A DNA stretch of 64,000 bases, taken from positions 26,999-90,998 of the forward strand of contig CAZBFP010000015.1 of NCBI GenBank assembly GCA_964491265.1. The letters run 5' to 3'. A program made the position numbers and the translations under genes. Origin of the DNA: JBBAGC01 sp964491265. GTDB taxonomy: Bacteria; Spirochaetota; UBA4802; UBA5550. Shown one piece after another: positions 7,146 through 15,931 of this stretch. Under the pieces are notes generated by a model. The model was not told where the DNA came from. It was given only the letters and a program-made list of their open reading frames with translations, and did not search any database. The stretch's first letter is position 1. Each line of letters starts with the position of its first letter.

Positions 7146-8870
7146 ATGAGAAAAGTAATATTTTATTTTGATCCCACAGCCCAGACAATACTGATACAGC
7201 GGAAAAATAAGGCTGGTGAGTTAAAAACAGTATTATCATCCGTAAATAATTTTGTCTCTGAAGGTGAAATTGTTGCTGCAGTAGTAGATGTTAAGGAGCA
7301 TGAGGATATGGCTTCTTATGTTAATTCTGCCTACACTTTTTATAAGGTAATAGACTATTTTAATTTTACTGCGGGTCAGGGTGTATATTTTGATGATATA
7401 GAAAAAGTATATAAAGCTTCCTATTATGGTTTTATTATATTTAAGGATAAAAAGATACAGGTCCTTTCTCCTTTAGTCTATGGCAAGGATAAACTGAAAG
7501 CATACTATAATGTTTTTCCTTCACGTACAGGCCAGTTCCCCCCCTACAGGGAGGTTGAAGAGGTGCTGAGGGGAGAGAATGTTGTTTATATTATTCCAAA
7601 AGAGGATTATGAAAAGCAGATTGGTGAACTTGATACAGCTCAGCCCCGTCTTGTGCGGGTGCTCGTTGCTGAGGGGCGGGAGCCGGTAAATGGATATGAT
7701 GACTATTATGAGCCGCTTTTAAATTTTGAGAAAAAGGCGGGTAAAATTCTGGCAGACGGCAGAATAGACTTTAAAGAGGTTGATTCTATAATACAGGTTC
7801 AGAAAAACCAGGAGATACTTCTCCATGTGCCTGGCATTAAATCTGAAGACGGATTTGATGTTTTTGGTGAAAAAATACCTGCTTCAAAGGAGCCTGCAAA
7901 GGGTTACAGAAAGGGTGATAACCTTGTCCAGTCAGGTTTTGATGCTAAAGTATTTCTGGCCGGCCTTGACGGATGTGTAAGACTTGAAAAGAATAAGGTT
8001 TCGGTTCTCCCTATAGCTATGATAAATGGAGATATTGATCTTGATTCCGGTAATATTGATTTTAACGGAACTGTTCATATTACAGGTTCAGTAAAACCGG
8101 GGTTTAAAGTTAAGGCTGCAAGCGACATTATTGTTGAAAAGGATGTGGAGGATGCCCAGCTTGTTGCCGGAGGGAGTATTTATGTTAAACTTGGTGTTGT
8201 GGGGAAGGAGTCTGTAAAGCTTATTGCAGGGGGGGAGGTTAAGGCACGCTTTATGCAGAACGCAAAAGTTGAGGCAATGAAGAGTGTAATAATCGAGGAC
8301 TCAATAATAAACTGCGATATTGTATCCTATGATTCGATAATTGTTAATTCCCCCACAGGGAAAATAATAGGCGGTAAACTTGTAGCTTTAAATGAAGTAA
8401 GAGCAAGTGTAATAGGGACACAGAATGAAACCAGTACAAGTATTGCTGTGGGGCGTAATTATGCTGTTGAAAAGGAGCTTGCAGATAAAAGGGCGGAAGT
8501 GAAAATAGTTAAAGATAAAGTGGACGAGATTAATAATCAGCTTAAAATGCAGTTTGGCGATGAGATATTTCAGAACCCAAAGGAGTATATTAAGATACTC
8601 CCCCCTATCAAGAAGAAAAACTGTCTTCTTCTCCTGAATGATTTAAGTAATGCCAACAGGGACATGAAGAAACTTATTGAGGAGGCAAAAGATATTGAAG
8701 TCAGGAATAAACCTGACAAAGAGCCTTTTGTTATTGTTACCAATAAAATTTATGGCGGTGTTCTCCTTAATATAAAGAAGAGTGTCAAGAAGATTGAACA
8801 AAGTATAGAGAATGTAAAATTTTTTGAAGATCCCACTGAAAAAACTATCAGACTTACATCCGCTGTATAA
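7146..8870 (+). CDS. FapA / DUF342 domain protein (flagellar assembly protein A family)
   Basis: The 574-residue protein has an N-terminal variable region (~1-190), then the conserved DUF342 region: KILADGRIDFKE near 200-215, LLHVPGIKSEDGFDVFGEKI and KGDNL, followed by a right-handed parallel-beta section (~290-430) with repeating NGDIDLDSGNIDFNG, VHITGSVKPGFKVKA and KVEAMKSVIIED strands. The C-terminus (~440-574) is charged and helical, probably coiled coil. Family members are cytoplasmic polymer-like proteins, some linked to flagellar placement; their exact function is unclear. No flagellar gene is adjacent, so a flagellar role here is not shown. Confidence 0.85.
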   Translation: MRKVIFYFDPTAQTILIQRKNKAGELKTVLSSVNNFVSEGEIVAAVVDVKEHEDMASYVNSAYTFYKVIDYFNFTAGQGVYFDDIEKVYKASYYGFIIFKDKKIQVLSPLVYGKDKLKAYYNVFPSRTGQFPPYREVEEVLRGENVVYIIPKEDYEKQIGELDTAQPRLVRVLVAEGREPVNGYDDYYEPLLNFEKKAGKILADGRIDFKEVDSIIQVQKNQEILLHVPGIKSEDGFDVFGEKIPASKEPAKGYRKGDNLVQSGFDAKVFLAGLDGCVRLEKNKVSVLPIAMINGDIDLDSGNIDFNGTVHITGSVKPGFKVKAASDIIVEKDVEDAQLVAGGSIYVKLGVVGKESVKLIAGGEVKARFMQNAKVEAMKSVIIEDSIINCDIVSYDSIIVNSPTGKIIGGKLVALNEVRASVIGTQNETSTSIAVGRNYAVEKELADKRAEVKIVKDKVDEINNQLKMQFGDEIFQNPKEYIKILPPIKKKNCLLLLNDLSNANRDMKKLIEEAKDIEVRNKPDKEPFVIVTNKIYGGVLLNIKKSVKKIEQSIENVKFFEDPTEKTIRLTSAV

Positions 8871-9053
8871 TTATTTTAATTAACTCCGGTAGAGTTATTG
8901 ACACAATTGATTGATTCAGGATATGTATCCTAGATTAATAAGATTTTTAATCTTGTGAGTAGTTAATCCTGGAAACTGCTTCAGAATTACCATCTTACGC
9001 AGTTCTGCGGGAATAAATACTGACATTATATTAAATGAGTTGAGAGGTGTCTT

Positions 9054-9224
9054 ATGAGTATGCCCGGAATTTGGGAATTAGCCATAATTTTTCTGATTGT
9101 TCTTGTTCTTTTTGGTGCGGGAAAAATTCCGAAAATTGCGAAGGATATTGGAGGCGGTATAAGAGAATTTAAAAGATCGCTGACAGGTGAAAATGATGAA
9201 AAAGACAAAGATAAAGAAAAGTGA
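9054..9224 (+). CDS. tatA: Sec-independent protein translocase subunit TatA/E
   Basis: The 56-residue ORF starting at 9054 (SD GAGAGGTG upstream) has the TatA architecture: short periplasmic N-terminus with the MPGIWEL motif, one membrane helix (~8-20, IIFLIVLVLF), the FGAGKIPKIAKDIG hinge and an amphipathic helix with GGGIREFKRSL, then an acidic/basic tail. TatA forms the pore of the twin-arginine system for folded redox proteins. Its stop overlaps a possible GTG start of fdhE, so the two are coupled. TatC is not in the window. The longer antisense reading frame here has no support. Confidence 0.9.
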   Translation: MSMPGIWELAIIFLIVLVLFGAGKIPKIAKDIGGGIREFKRSLTGENDEKDKDKEK

Positions 9225-9226
9225 TA

Positions 9227-10069
9227 ATGAAAGAGCATAGTACCTATTTGATTTCAAAAAAAGAGTCTGCTTTAAAAAGCGGCAGTATCACCCCGGAAAT
9301 GTTCGATTTTTACCATAAGCTTTTTCTTATGCAGGAGGAGTTTATTAAAAACCTCGATTCACAGGGTGCTTCGCTGTTTAAAACCGGAGATAAGAATCTG
9401 CCTGCTTTTAAAGCGGAATTGCTTGAATTCACTGATGCTCTTACGGGTGAACTTGACAAGCTTCTCAATAATATTATTGAGTTGATTAAAAAGGATAACA
9501 GCGGTCTTAATTTTGATACTCTGGCTAAGGAATTCAAAGGTTTTGCTCCTGATGTTTTTGCACAGCTCATTAACAGAGACTTTGATGGTCTGGAAAAACA
9601 GGCTTCTTCGTGTAAACTCGATCTGGATGAATTTATTTTTGTTTTACATAATGTATTTAAGCCGCTTATGGTTTTTATAAGAACCATAAGCGGTTTTAGA
9701 CTTGAATCGGATGAAGACTGGCTTGAAAATCATTGTCCTTTTTGCGGATATCTTCCTGGAATGGGGAAAATATCAGGTTCTAAGGATAATCAGAGAATAT
9801 TAAGCTGTGCACTCTGCGAAAATGAGTGGAAGTTTGTGCGTGTGACCTGTACTTTCTGCGGTAATTCTGAACAGAAGGAGCAGGGTTATTTTGAGTTTAC
9901 TGAGAACCCTGTTTACCGTGTATATTATTGCAATCAGTGCAAGTCCTATATAAAAAGTATCAATGTGCCTAAATCTATGGAAGATGAGGGATTTGATCTC
10001 CATGTTGAGGATATTCTTACAACCTATCTTGACTCATCAATGCTGGGTAAGGGGTATTTCAGACCCTGA
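9227..10069 (+). CDS. fdhE: Formate dehydrogenase accessory protein FdhE
   Basis: About 280 residues, close to the usual ~300. The C-terminal half has the FdhE rubredoxin-like Cys pairs: CPFCGYLP, CALCENEW, CTFCGNSE and CNQCKSY, which bind iron in the family. FdhE interacts with the catalytic subunit of formate dehydrogenase and supports its maturation before Tat export. It directly follows tatA, which fits that job, though no formate dehydrogenase structural gene is in the window. The start is either ATG 9227 or GTG 9221 (overlapping the tatA stop); neither has a clear SD. Confidence 0.9.
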   Translation: MKEHSTYLISKKESALKSGSITPEMFDFYHKLFLMQEEFIKNLDSQGASLFKTGDKNLPAFKAELLEFTDALTGELDKLLNNIIELIKKDNSGLNFDTLAKEFKGFAPDVFAQLINRDFDGLEKQASSCKLDLDEFIFVLHNVFKPLMVFIRTISGFRLESDEDWLENHCPFCGYLPGMGKISGSKDNQRILSCALCENEWKFVRVTCTFCGNSEQKEQGYFEFTENPVYRVYYCNQCKSYIKSINVPKSMEDEGFDLHVEDILTTYLDSSMLGKGYFRP

Positions 10070-10103
10070 TTAAAAACATTACTTTTTTTTGGAGTATTTC
10101 ATT

Positions 10104-10610
10104 ATGAAGCCTTATAAAACCGATGAAAAAATGGAAAAAATACTGGAAGTACTCTCCGGTAACGGGAAGGCCGGCGAGAGTGAGATTGCACTTCAGACAG
10201 GTATCCCTGTTGATGAAGTTGCTGAATATATCAAAAGGCTTGAACGGGATAAGATAATTCTGGGGTATAGGACTATTGTCAACTGGCAGAGGGTTAAGAG
10301 TGATGAGGTAAAGGCTCTTATTGAAGTAAAGGTAATGCCTGAGAGGAAAGTCGGTTTTGATGCTGTTGCTGAAACAATATACAGGTACCCGGAAGTGACA
10401 TCTGTATTTTTAATATCAGGGAGATACGATCTCCTGGTGCAGGTTGATGGAAAGAATCTGCGGGAAGTGGCTCAGTTTGTATCGGAAAAACTGGCAACAA
10501 TTCATGGAGTTCAGTCAACAGTTACCCATTTCCTTCTTAAAAAGTATAAAGAGGATGGAATCATTCTTGTTGAAACCGCTGATTCAAAGAGACTCCCGGT
10601 AACCCCATGA
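10104..10610 (+). CDS. Lrp/AsnC-family transcriptional regulator
   Basis: The 168-residue protein has an N-terminal winged helix (KMEKILEVLSGNGKAGESEIALQTGIPVDEVAEYIKRLERDKIILGYR, residues ~8-55) followed by an AsnC/RAM ligand-binding domain with the conserved ISGRYDLLVQV segment. The ATG at 10104 has an SD (GGAG, 10091-10094); the in-frame TTG at 10089 lies upstream of that SD and is rejected. Such proteins bind amino acids or related effectors and act as local or global regulators. It overlaps the next gene by ATGA and may be cotranscribed with it. Confidence 0.85.
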   Translation: MKPYKTDEKMEKILEVLSGNGKAGESEIALQTGIPVDEVAEYIKRLERDKIILGYRTIVNWQRVKSDEVKALIEVKVMPERKVGFDAVAETIYRYPEVTSVFLISGRYDLLVQVDGKNLREVAQFVSEKLATIHGVQSTVTHFLLKKYKEDGIILVETADSKRLPVTP

Positions 10611-11335
10611 TGACAGACCCGGCAGCGCTTTACCGGCTGCTGAAGAAAAATTACGGCCCCCAGGGGTGGTGGCCTCTTTTCAGTGTTGAAACCGGTTTAA
10701 GCTGTTATGGCGTAATAAAGAATAAGCCCTGCTATGACGAAATGTTTGAAATTATTACAGGTGCAATACTTACTCAGGGTGTTGCCTGGACTAATGTTGA
10801 AAAGGCTATTCATAATCTTAAAAGAGCCGGTATGCTTAATCCCGGTAAAATTAAAGATACCCCTGTTTCAATAATTGCTGATAAGATAAAACCCTCCGGA
10901 TATTTTAATCAGAAAGCAATAAAGCTAAAGAATTTTATAGAGTGGTTTGAAAGAAAGGATTTTTCTTTTGAAGAGATACTTAAAGGGAAGACCCTTCAGA
11001 TCAGAAAGGATCTTCTCAGCATTAAAGGGATAGGCCCGGAAACTGCGGATTCAATACTTCTTTATGCCTTTAATCGTAAAATTTTTGTTGTAGATGCTTA
11101 TACAAAGAGAATATTTTCCAGGCTTGGGCAGATAAATTCTGAAAGCAGCTATGATGATGTGCAGAGATTTTTCCATTCCACTATGCAGGGAAGCGTAAAA
11201 GCATATAATGAGTATCATGCCTTAATCGTTGCTCACGGGAAAGATTTCTGCAAATCAGAGCCTCTTTGTGCCCGATGCTGTATCAATGACTTCTGTTTAT
11301 ATTACTCTTCAATTCATTCTCCCTCTGGAGAATAA
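10607..11335 (+). CDS. Endonuclease III-related DNA glycosylase (HhH-GPD, Fe-S)
   Basis: The 242-residue protein has the HhH-GPD fold: ILTQGVAWTNVEKA in the first domain, the helix-hairpin-helix LLSIKGIGPETADSILLYAF (~136-155), the catalytic Asp in FVVDAYTKRI, and a C-terminal Fe-S Cys set (CKSEPLC, ARCC, DFC). The HhH Lys used by true EndoIII as AP lyase is Glu here (GPETAD versus GRKTAN), as in COG2231 proteins, which suggests a monofunctional base glycosylase (for example alkylation repair). It overlaps the preceding regulator gene by ATGA. Confidence 0.85.
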   Translation: MMTDPAALYRLLKKNYGPQGWWPLFSVETGLSCYGVIKNKPCYDEMFEIITGAILTQGVAWTNVEKAIHNLKRAGMLNPGKIKDTPVSIIADKIKPSGYFNQKAIKLKNFIEWFERKDFSFEEILKGKTLQIRKDLLSIKGIGPETADSILLYAFNRKIFVVDAYTKRIFSRLGQINSESSYDDVQRFFHSTMQGSVKAYNEYHALIVAHGKDFCKSEPLCARCCINDFCLYYSSIHSPSGE

Positions 11336-11435
11336 AACCGGGTTTAATTCTCCCTCCTTTAAACAACCGGATTTTGTTTATACTAACATTTTAATCTTGA
11401 CTTTCTGTTTTTTTTGTGTAAATAATATATTTTAG

Positions 11436-11550
11436 CTGTGTTAATTCCATAATTTATATTTTAACTAAAATGCTTCATTGTCCGAGCCGCCTTAGACGGC
11501 GGGGATAACGGTAAAAGCATTGTAACACTAAAAGATATATCCGGTAACCG
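11436..11550 (-). repeat. R1-c, partly degraded repeat in reverse orientation
   Basis: Begins CTGTGTTAATTCC, contains AAAATGCTT, a GC-rich core (TCCGAGCCGCC against GGCGGGGATA), AAAGCATT and CACTAAAAGATAT. The last ~18 bp no longer match the R1 terminus and instead hold CCGGTAACCGG. It lies just upstream of pgi. Confidence 0.7.
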
Positions 11551-11581
11551 GATATGAGGTATTTCCAGAGGAGTCCTGCTT

Positions 11582-13213
11582 ATGCATAATCGAGAAAAAC
11601 TTACTTCAATGAAGGAATGGAATAAGCTTGTTTCCCATTATTCAGAAATTAAAAATAAACATCTGAGGCAGCTCTTTGAAAATGATCCTCAGCGTGGAGA
11701 GCGTTTTACAGTAGAGGATGAATCGCTGTATTTTGACTATTCGAAAAATCTGGTTACAGAAGAAACAATGAAGCTTCTTTTCGATCTTGCGGAAAAATGT
11801 GATCTTAAAAACGAAATTGAAAGGATGTTTACCGGGGAAAAAATTAATGGAACAGAAAACAGGGCAGTTCTGCATACTGTTTTGAGAAATACCAGCGATG
11901 CTTCGTTTATTCTGGAAGGGAGAGATATTCTTCAGGATGTGCGAAACGAGCTTGATAAGATGAAGCCTGTGGCGGAATTAATACGCGATTTAAAGTGGTC
12001 CGGTTTTTCCGGGAAAGCAATCAGGAATATTATTAATATTGGTATCGGCGGGTCAGATCTGGGTCCGGTGATGGTATGTGAAGCCCTTAAAGCTTTTTCA
12101 CATCCAAAATTGAATATCCGGTTTGTTTCCAATGTTGACGGGACCCATATGGCAGAAGCCCTTGAAGGTCTTGATCCTGAGGAGACCCTTTTTATTGTTG
12201 CTTCGAAAACATTTACTACAATGGAGACCATGACTAATGCTCTTACAGCAAAAAAATGGCTGCTCAATAGTGCGAGTGATGAAAAGGCTGTAGAGCGTCA
12301 TTTTATTGCGCTTTCAACAAACCGTGAAGCAGTTATTAAATTCGGCATCAATCCTGATAATATGTTCCAGTTCTGGGACTGGGTAGGGGGAAGGTATTCT
12401 CTTACATCAGCAATCGGGCTTTCAATTATGATAGCAATAGAATACAGCCGGTTTATGGAGCTGCTTAATGGTTTCCATGCTATGGATAAGCATTTCAGGA
12501 ATCAGCCTTTTGACAGGAACATTCCGGTGATTATGGCGCTCCTTGGGATATGGTATAATAATTTTTTCGGTTACGAAACATTTGCGGTTCTCCCATATGA
12601 ACAGTATCTTCACCGTTTCCCCGCATATCTTCAGCAGGGGGATATGGAGTCTAATGGTAAATGCATTACCAGAGGGGGTGTCAGGGTAGATTACCAGACA
12701 GGACCGGTAATCTGGGGTGAGCCGGGAACAAACGGGCAGCACGCATTTTTTCAGCTAATGCATCAGGGGACTAAAATTATACCATGCGATCTGATTGGTT
12801 TTGCCAACCCCCTTAAAGGTGACCGTGATCATCATAACAAGCTTCTTGCAAATATGATTGCCCAGGCTGAAGCCTTTGCTTTCGGCAAAACAGCTGAAGA
12901 GGTCAGAGGTGAAGGGGTTGAGGAGCATCTAATACCGTATAAAACATTTGAAGGTAACCGCCCTTCCACTGTTCTGCTTTCTCCGCTTCTCAACCCGGAA
13001 ACTCTGGGGAAGATTATTGCGGTTTATGAGCATAAAATTTTTGTGCAGGGTATTATTTGGGATATCTTCTCCTTTGATCAGTGGGGTGTGGAACTTGGTA
13101 AAGTCCTTGCCGGAAAAGTATTAAAGGATATTGAAGTTGACGCGGCAGAGAAGGGACATGATTCCTCAACGGAGAGACTTATAAAGTATTGCAGGAGTAA
13201 TAAAATTGAATAA
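11582..13213 (+). CDS. pgi: Glucose-6-phosphate isomerase
   Basis: Interconverts glucose-6-phosphate and fructose-6-phosphate; 543 residues match the long (E. coli-type) family. Visible signatures are the FTGEKINGTENRAVLH segment near 80-97, NIGIGGSDLGPVM near 150-164, the sugar-isomerase region FVSNVDGTHM, the WVGGRYSLTSAIGLSI block near 266-281, the catalytic-Glu segment QGDMESNGK and the conserved HQGTKIIPCD. An SD (GAGGAG) precedes the ATG. It overlaps the next gene by 8 nt, so the pair is coupled. Fructose-6-phosphate also feeds GlmS. Confidence 0.97.
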   Translation: MHNREKLTSMKEWNKLVSHYSEIKNKHLRQLFENDPQRGERFTVEDESLYFDYSKNLVTEETMKLLFDLAEKCDLKNEIERMFTGEKINGTENRAVLHTVLRNTSDASFILEGRDILQDVRNELDKMKPVAELIRDLKWSGFSGKAIRNIINIGIGGSDLGPVMVCEALKAFSHPKLNIRFVSNVDGTHMAEALEGLDPEETLFIVASKTFTTMETMTNALTAKKWLLNSASDEKAVERHFIALSTNREAVIKFGINPDNMFQFWDWVGGRYSLTSAIGLSIMIAIEYSRFMELLNGFHAMDKHFRNQPFDRNIPVIMALLGIWYNNFFGYETFAVLPYEQYLHRFPAYLQQGDMESNGKCITRGGVRVDYQTGPVIWGEPGTNGQHAFFQLMHQGTKIIPCDLIGFANPLKGDRDHHNKLLANMIAQAEAFAFGKTAEEVRGEGVEEHLIPYKTFEGNRPSTVLLSPLLNPETLGKIIAVYEHKIFVQGIIWDIFSFDQWGVELGKVLAGKVLKDIEVDAAEKGHDSSTERLIKYCRSNKIE

Positions 13214-14129
13214 CGGTATAGATATATATTCCGGGAAAAAAGATGATTTATCAGAGATGATGCTGAAATTCCGGATAATAAAGCAGGAGGCTGATCATGT
13301 TCGTGAAAAGGACAAAGTTTTAATCCGTGACCTTTTCCGGAGTTTCAGCCCCAGGGATATACTTCTTGGAATAGGTTTTCAGAGGGCATACGGTTCCCTT
13401 CTTTCAGGAGATTACTTCGATCTTTTCAGGCTTGCTGACAGGCATTTTATGTTTGTTTTTTCCGATATCAGCGGGCATGGGCTTCCCGCCTATACAACGC
13501 TTATCAGGCTCAGGTCTGCAATTATTCTTGCTGTTAAGGAGATGCAGAGTATTCACGCAAGAACCGGGATTATTGATTATCCCTATCTGGTAAAAAGCAT
13601 ATCTGCCAAATTTACCGATATTATGGATCACTCCAACTCCAATGATTTTGCCTCGGTAAATTTTGTTTTTCTTCAGGAGAGCGGGGGCCGAATTAACTTA
13701 AGGTTTTTTAACCGCAGTATGCTTTTCCCTATTGTTTTAAGAAAGGAGGGAGATGGGGCTGTTGTTTTTAACCTGAATAATGAGTTTGACGGGTGGACCC
13801 CCTGTAAAGGATATCTCCTAGGGAGCGATATTAAGTATCTCACTGGTGATGATGAGTATTATTATACACCTGAGTGTATTTTTGAAATACATCAGGGTGA
13901 TAAGATATTGTTCTATACTGACGGAATCACAGAGGCATTTGACTGTGAGACCGCAATAAATCAGTATGGAGAGGTGAGGCTGGAGCAGAAGCTTCTTGAA
14001 ATGAAGGATCTCCCCCCCCAGCTTATTGTTAATAATATTTTTGATTCGGTTTATGAATTCATAGGCAACCATGAAAATCAGAAAGATGATATGACTGCTG
14101 TTATTGTAGATTTTCCCCTTAAGGGATAG
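13206..14129 (+). CDS. PP2C/SpoIIE-type serine phosphatase (RsbU-like)
   Basis: The 307-residue protein has a short N-terminal helix and a SpoIIE/PPM phosphatase domain: SGDYFDL (~76-82), FVFSDISGHGLPAYT with metal-binding Asp, GDKILFYTDGITEA and the C-terminal KDDMTAVIV. Such enzymes dephosphorylate STAS anti-sigma-factor antagonists; a STAS protein is encoded at 46233. The start is TTG at 13206, supported by the SD AGGAG at 13193-13197, and overlaps pgi by 8 nt. No sensor domain is fused, so input must come from a partner or from expression level. Confidence 0.88.
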   Translation: MNNGIDIYSGKKDDLSEMMLKFRIIKQEADHVREKDKVLIRDLFRSFSPRDILLGIGFQRAYGSLLSGDYFDLFRLADRHFMFVFSDISGHGLPAYTTLIRLRSAIILAVKEMQSIHARTGIIDYPYLVKSISAKFTDIMDHSNSNDFASVNFVFLQESGGRINLRFFNRSMLFPIVLRKEGDGAVVFNLNNEFDGWTPCKGYLLGSDIKYLTGDDEYYYTPECIFEIHQGDKILFYTDGITEAFDCETAINQYGEVRLEQKLLEMKDLPPQLIVNNIFDSVYEFIGNHENQKDDMTAVIVDFPLKG

Positions 14130-14255
14130 TCCCCCCATGTTTCATTCCTGAATAAAATGAAATAAATAATATTTCCGCATAATTCCTTATTGACGTTTTG
14201 TTCTCCATTGCATTATTGAGTGGAATAAACGTTTGTTTTCACATTTACCGGAGGT

Positions 14256-14451
14256 AGCCCCCTGTCCCCCAAAGGGGGCACGTAATAAGAAACATTGGCG
14301 CATGTTGAATTCCTGCCGAATATTGGAATTCAAACATTGCAAATTAAAGATGAAAAAATATTAAATGATAATGAAATTAAAGAAACATTAAAATAAAATT
14401 ATCAAGGTGATAAATAGATTAACTCGTGCCCCCTTTGGGGGACAGGGGGCT
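14256..14451. repeat. R3-a, 196-bp element with perfect 27-bp inverted termini
   Basis: The left end (14256-14282) is AGCCCCCTGTCCCCC, AAA, then GGGGGCACG; the right end (14425-14451) is its exact reverse complement. Each end is itself a palindrome (CCCCC-AAA-GGGGG). The interior includes a hairpin built on TTGAATTCC/GGAATTCAA and the segment TATTGGAATTCAAACATTGC shared with the copy at 51137-51362. No coding capacity. It fills most of the PP2C-citrate synthase gap. Confidence 0.85.
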
Positions 14452-14519
14452 GAAGGATTTACTTTTTATCCTGACATTCCGGGAAGGGCTTTATTTTATT
14501 TTTTACTATGGGAGGGGCA

Positions 14520-15863
14520 ATGGAAAAAATTCTTGCGAAAGTAAACAGGCTGATAATGCATCATGATCAGATTTCTCCTGAAATTATTAAAGAAAAAAAT
14601 GTTAAACTAGGGCTCCGCAATGCGGATGGAACAGGTGTTGTGGTGGGAATTACCACCAAGGGGAGGGTTATAGGCTATGATCTTCTCGATAACGGCAAGG
14701 GTGAGAAGGTGGTAACCCCGGTTGATGGCAGGCTTTATTATTGCGGATATGATGTAAGTGAAATTGTTAATACAAATAATGAAAATAAACGTCTCGGTTT
14801 TGAAGAGGTTGCATATCTTCTTATTACCGGGGAGCTTCCCGATAAAGCTGATTATGAAAAGTTCTCCATGGAGCTGAGAAAGAGGGCAAAGCTTTCCAAT
14901 CTGGAGAGAGATATAATCTTAGAGGAAGTTGAAAATTCAAACCAGATGTATGCTCTCCACAGTGTTATTTCTCATCTTGGAAGATGTGACAGGAATCCGG
15001 ATGCTAAAGATATGTTTGATGTGAGTAATCAGTGTATCAATCTTATCGCCAAAGCGCCAATTGTAGTTGCTCACAATTATAATGTTTACAGATACCGCAA
15101 AGGTGAGGATTTGAGGCTTGTACGCCCGAAGGAGACACTTTCCCTTGCTGAAAATTTTCTATATATGTTAAGAGGGGAAATCCCCGATCGGGATGAGGCT
15201 CTTATGCTCGATTCATGTATGATTATGCATGCTGAGCATGGCGGGGGGAATAACTCCACCTTCACTGTAAGGACTGTGTCATCCAGCGGTGCCAATACTT
15301 ATATGGCAATTGCCGCAGGTGTTGCTTCACTCAGCGGTCAGTTCCATGGAGGAGCAAATGAATCTGTTATGGCGATGATGAAGGCTTGCCAGAAAGATGT
15401 TAAGGATTGGGGGAACAGGAAGCAGATAAGGAGATTTCTTGAAAATATTCTGGATGGGGAAAGCGCTTACGGCAATGGTAAAATTTTCGGTATCGGCCAT
15501 GCGGTATATACTCTTTCTGATCCCAGGGCTGTTATTTTAAAAGAATACGCCAGAAAACTTGCAGAGAAGAATAACAAGCTGGATCTGTTTTATCTTTTTG
15601 AGTCTGTTGAAACAATAGCCAGAGAGATTCTTTTTGAGAGAAAGGGGAAGCAGGTTTGCGTAAATGTGGACTTTTATTCCGGCCTTGTTTATAAATTTCT
15701 GGGTATTCCTGAGATTATCTACACCCCGATTTTTGCCATGTCAAGAATTGCAGGATGGTCTGCTCACAGACTTGAGCAGATTATACAGGGAAAAATAATA
15801 AGGCCTGCTTATATATCTCCCCATTATGAGATGCTTAGTTACAGGGATATAAATGACAGGTAG
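14520..15863 (+). CDS. gltA: Citrate synthase
   Basis: Condenses acetyl-CoA and oxaloacetate. The 447-residue protein carries the family motifs: MHAEHGGGNNSTFTVR with an active-site His, FHGGANE, the GIGHAVYTLSDPRA block with the second catalytic His, and a C-terminal SRIAGWSAHRLEQ. It has the long N-terminal region found in many anaerobes. ATG 14520 is chosen because GGAGGGG (14511-14517) lies between it and the in-frame ATG at 14508. It ends at a bidirectional terminator shared with gctAB. With PFOR it could supply the oxidative arm of an incomplete TCA route to glutamate. Confidence 0.95.
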   Translation: MEKILAKVNRLIMHHDQISPEIIKEKNVKLGLRNADGTGVVVGITTKGRVIGYDLLDNGKGEKVVTPVDGRLYYCGYDVSEIVNTNNENKRLGFEEVAYLLITGELPDKADYEKFSMELRKRAKLSNLERDIILEEVENSNQMYALHSVISHLGRCDRNPDAKDMFDVSNQCINLIAKAPIVVAHNYNVYRYRKGEDLRLVRPKETLSLAENFLYMLRGEIPDRDEALMLDSCMIMHAEHGGGNNSTFTVRTVSSSGANTYMAIAAGVASLSGQFHGGANESVMAMMKACQKDVKDWGNRKQIRRFLENILDGESAYGNGKIFGIGHAVYTLSDPRAVILKEYARKLAEKNNKLDLFYLFESVETIAREILFERKGKQVCVNVDFYSGLVYKFLGIPEIIYTPIFAMSRIAGWSAHRLEQIIQGKIIRPAYISPHYEMLSYRDINDR

Positions 15864-15880
15864 TCTGAATTTAATATAAT

Positions 15881-15912
15881 AAAAAAAGGCGGGAATTATT
15901 CCCGCCTTTTTT
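15881..15912. terminator. Bidirectional intrinsic terminator between gltA and gctB
   Basis: AAAAAAAGGCGGGAAT pairs with ATTCCCGCCTTTTTT: a strong GC stem with A-run and T-run on both sides. It serves the convergent citrate synthase (+) and gctB (-) genes. Confidence 0.93.
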
Positions 15913-15931
15913 AGTGTAAATGTTTCTCTAT

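Noticed and set aside
9026..9238. 70-residue minus-strand frame over tatA
   Set aside because: The plus strand encodes a textbook TatA with a SD; the antisense frame has no similarity to anything I recognise.
9310..9687. 125-residue antisense frame inside fdhE
   Set aside because: It lies entirely opposite the Cys-rich, well-recognised FdhE, has no SD and reads as low-complexity Ser/Leu-rich antisense sequence.
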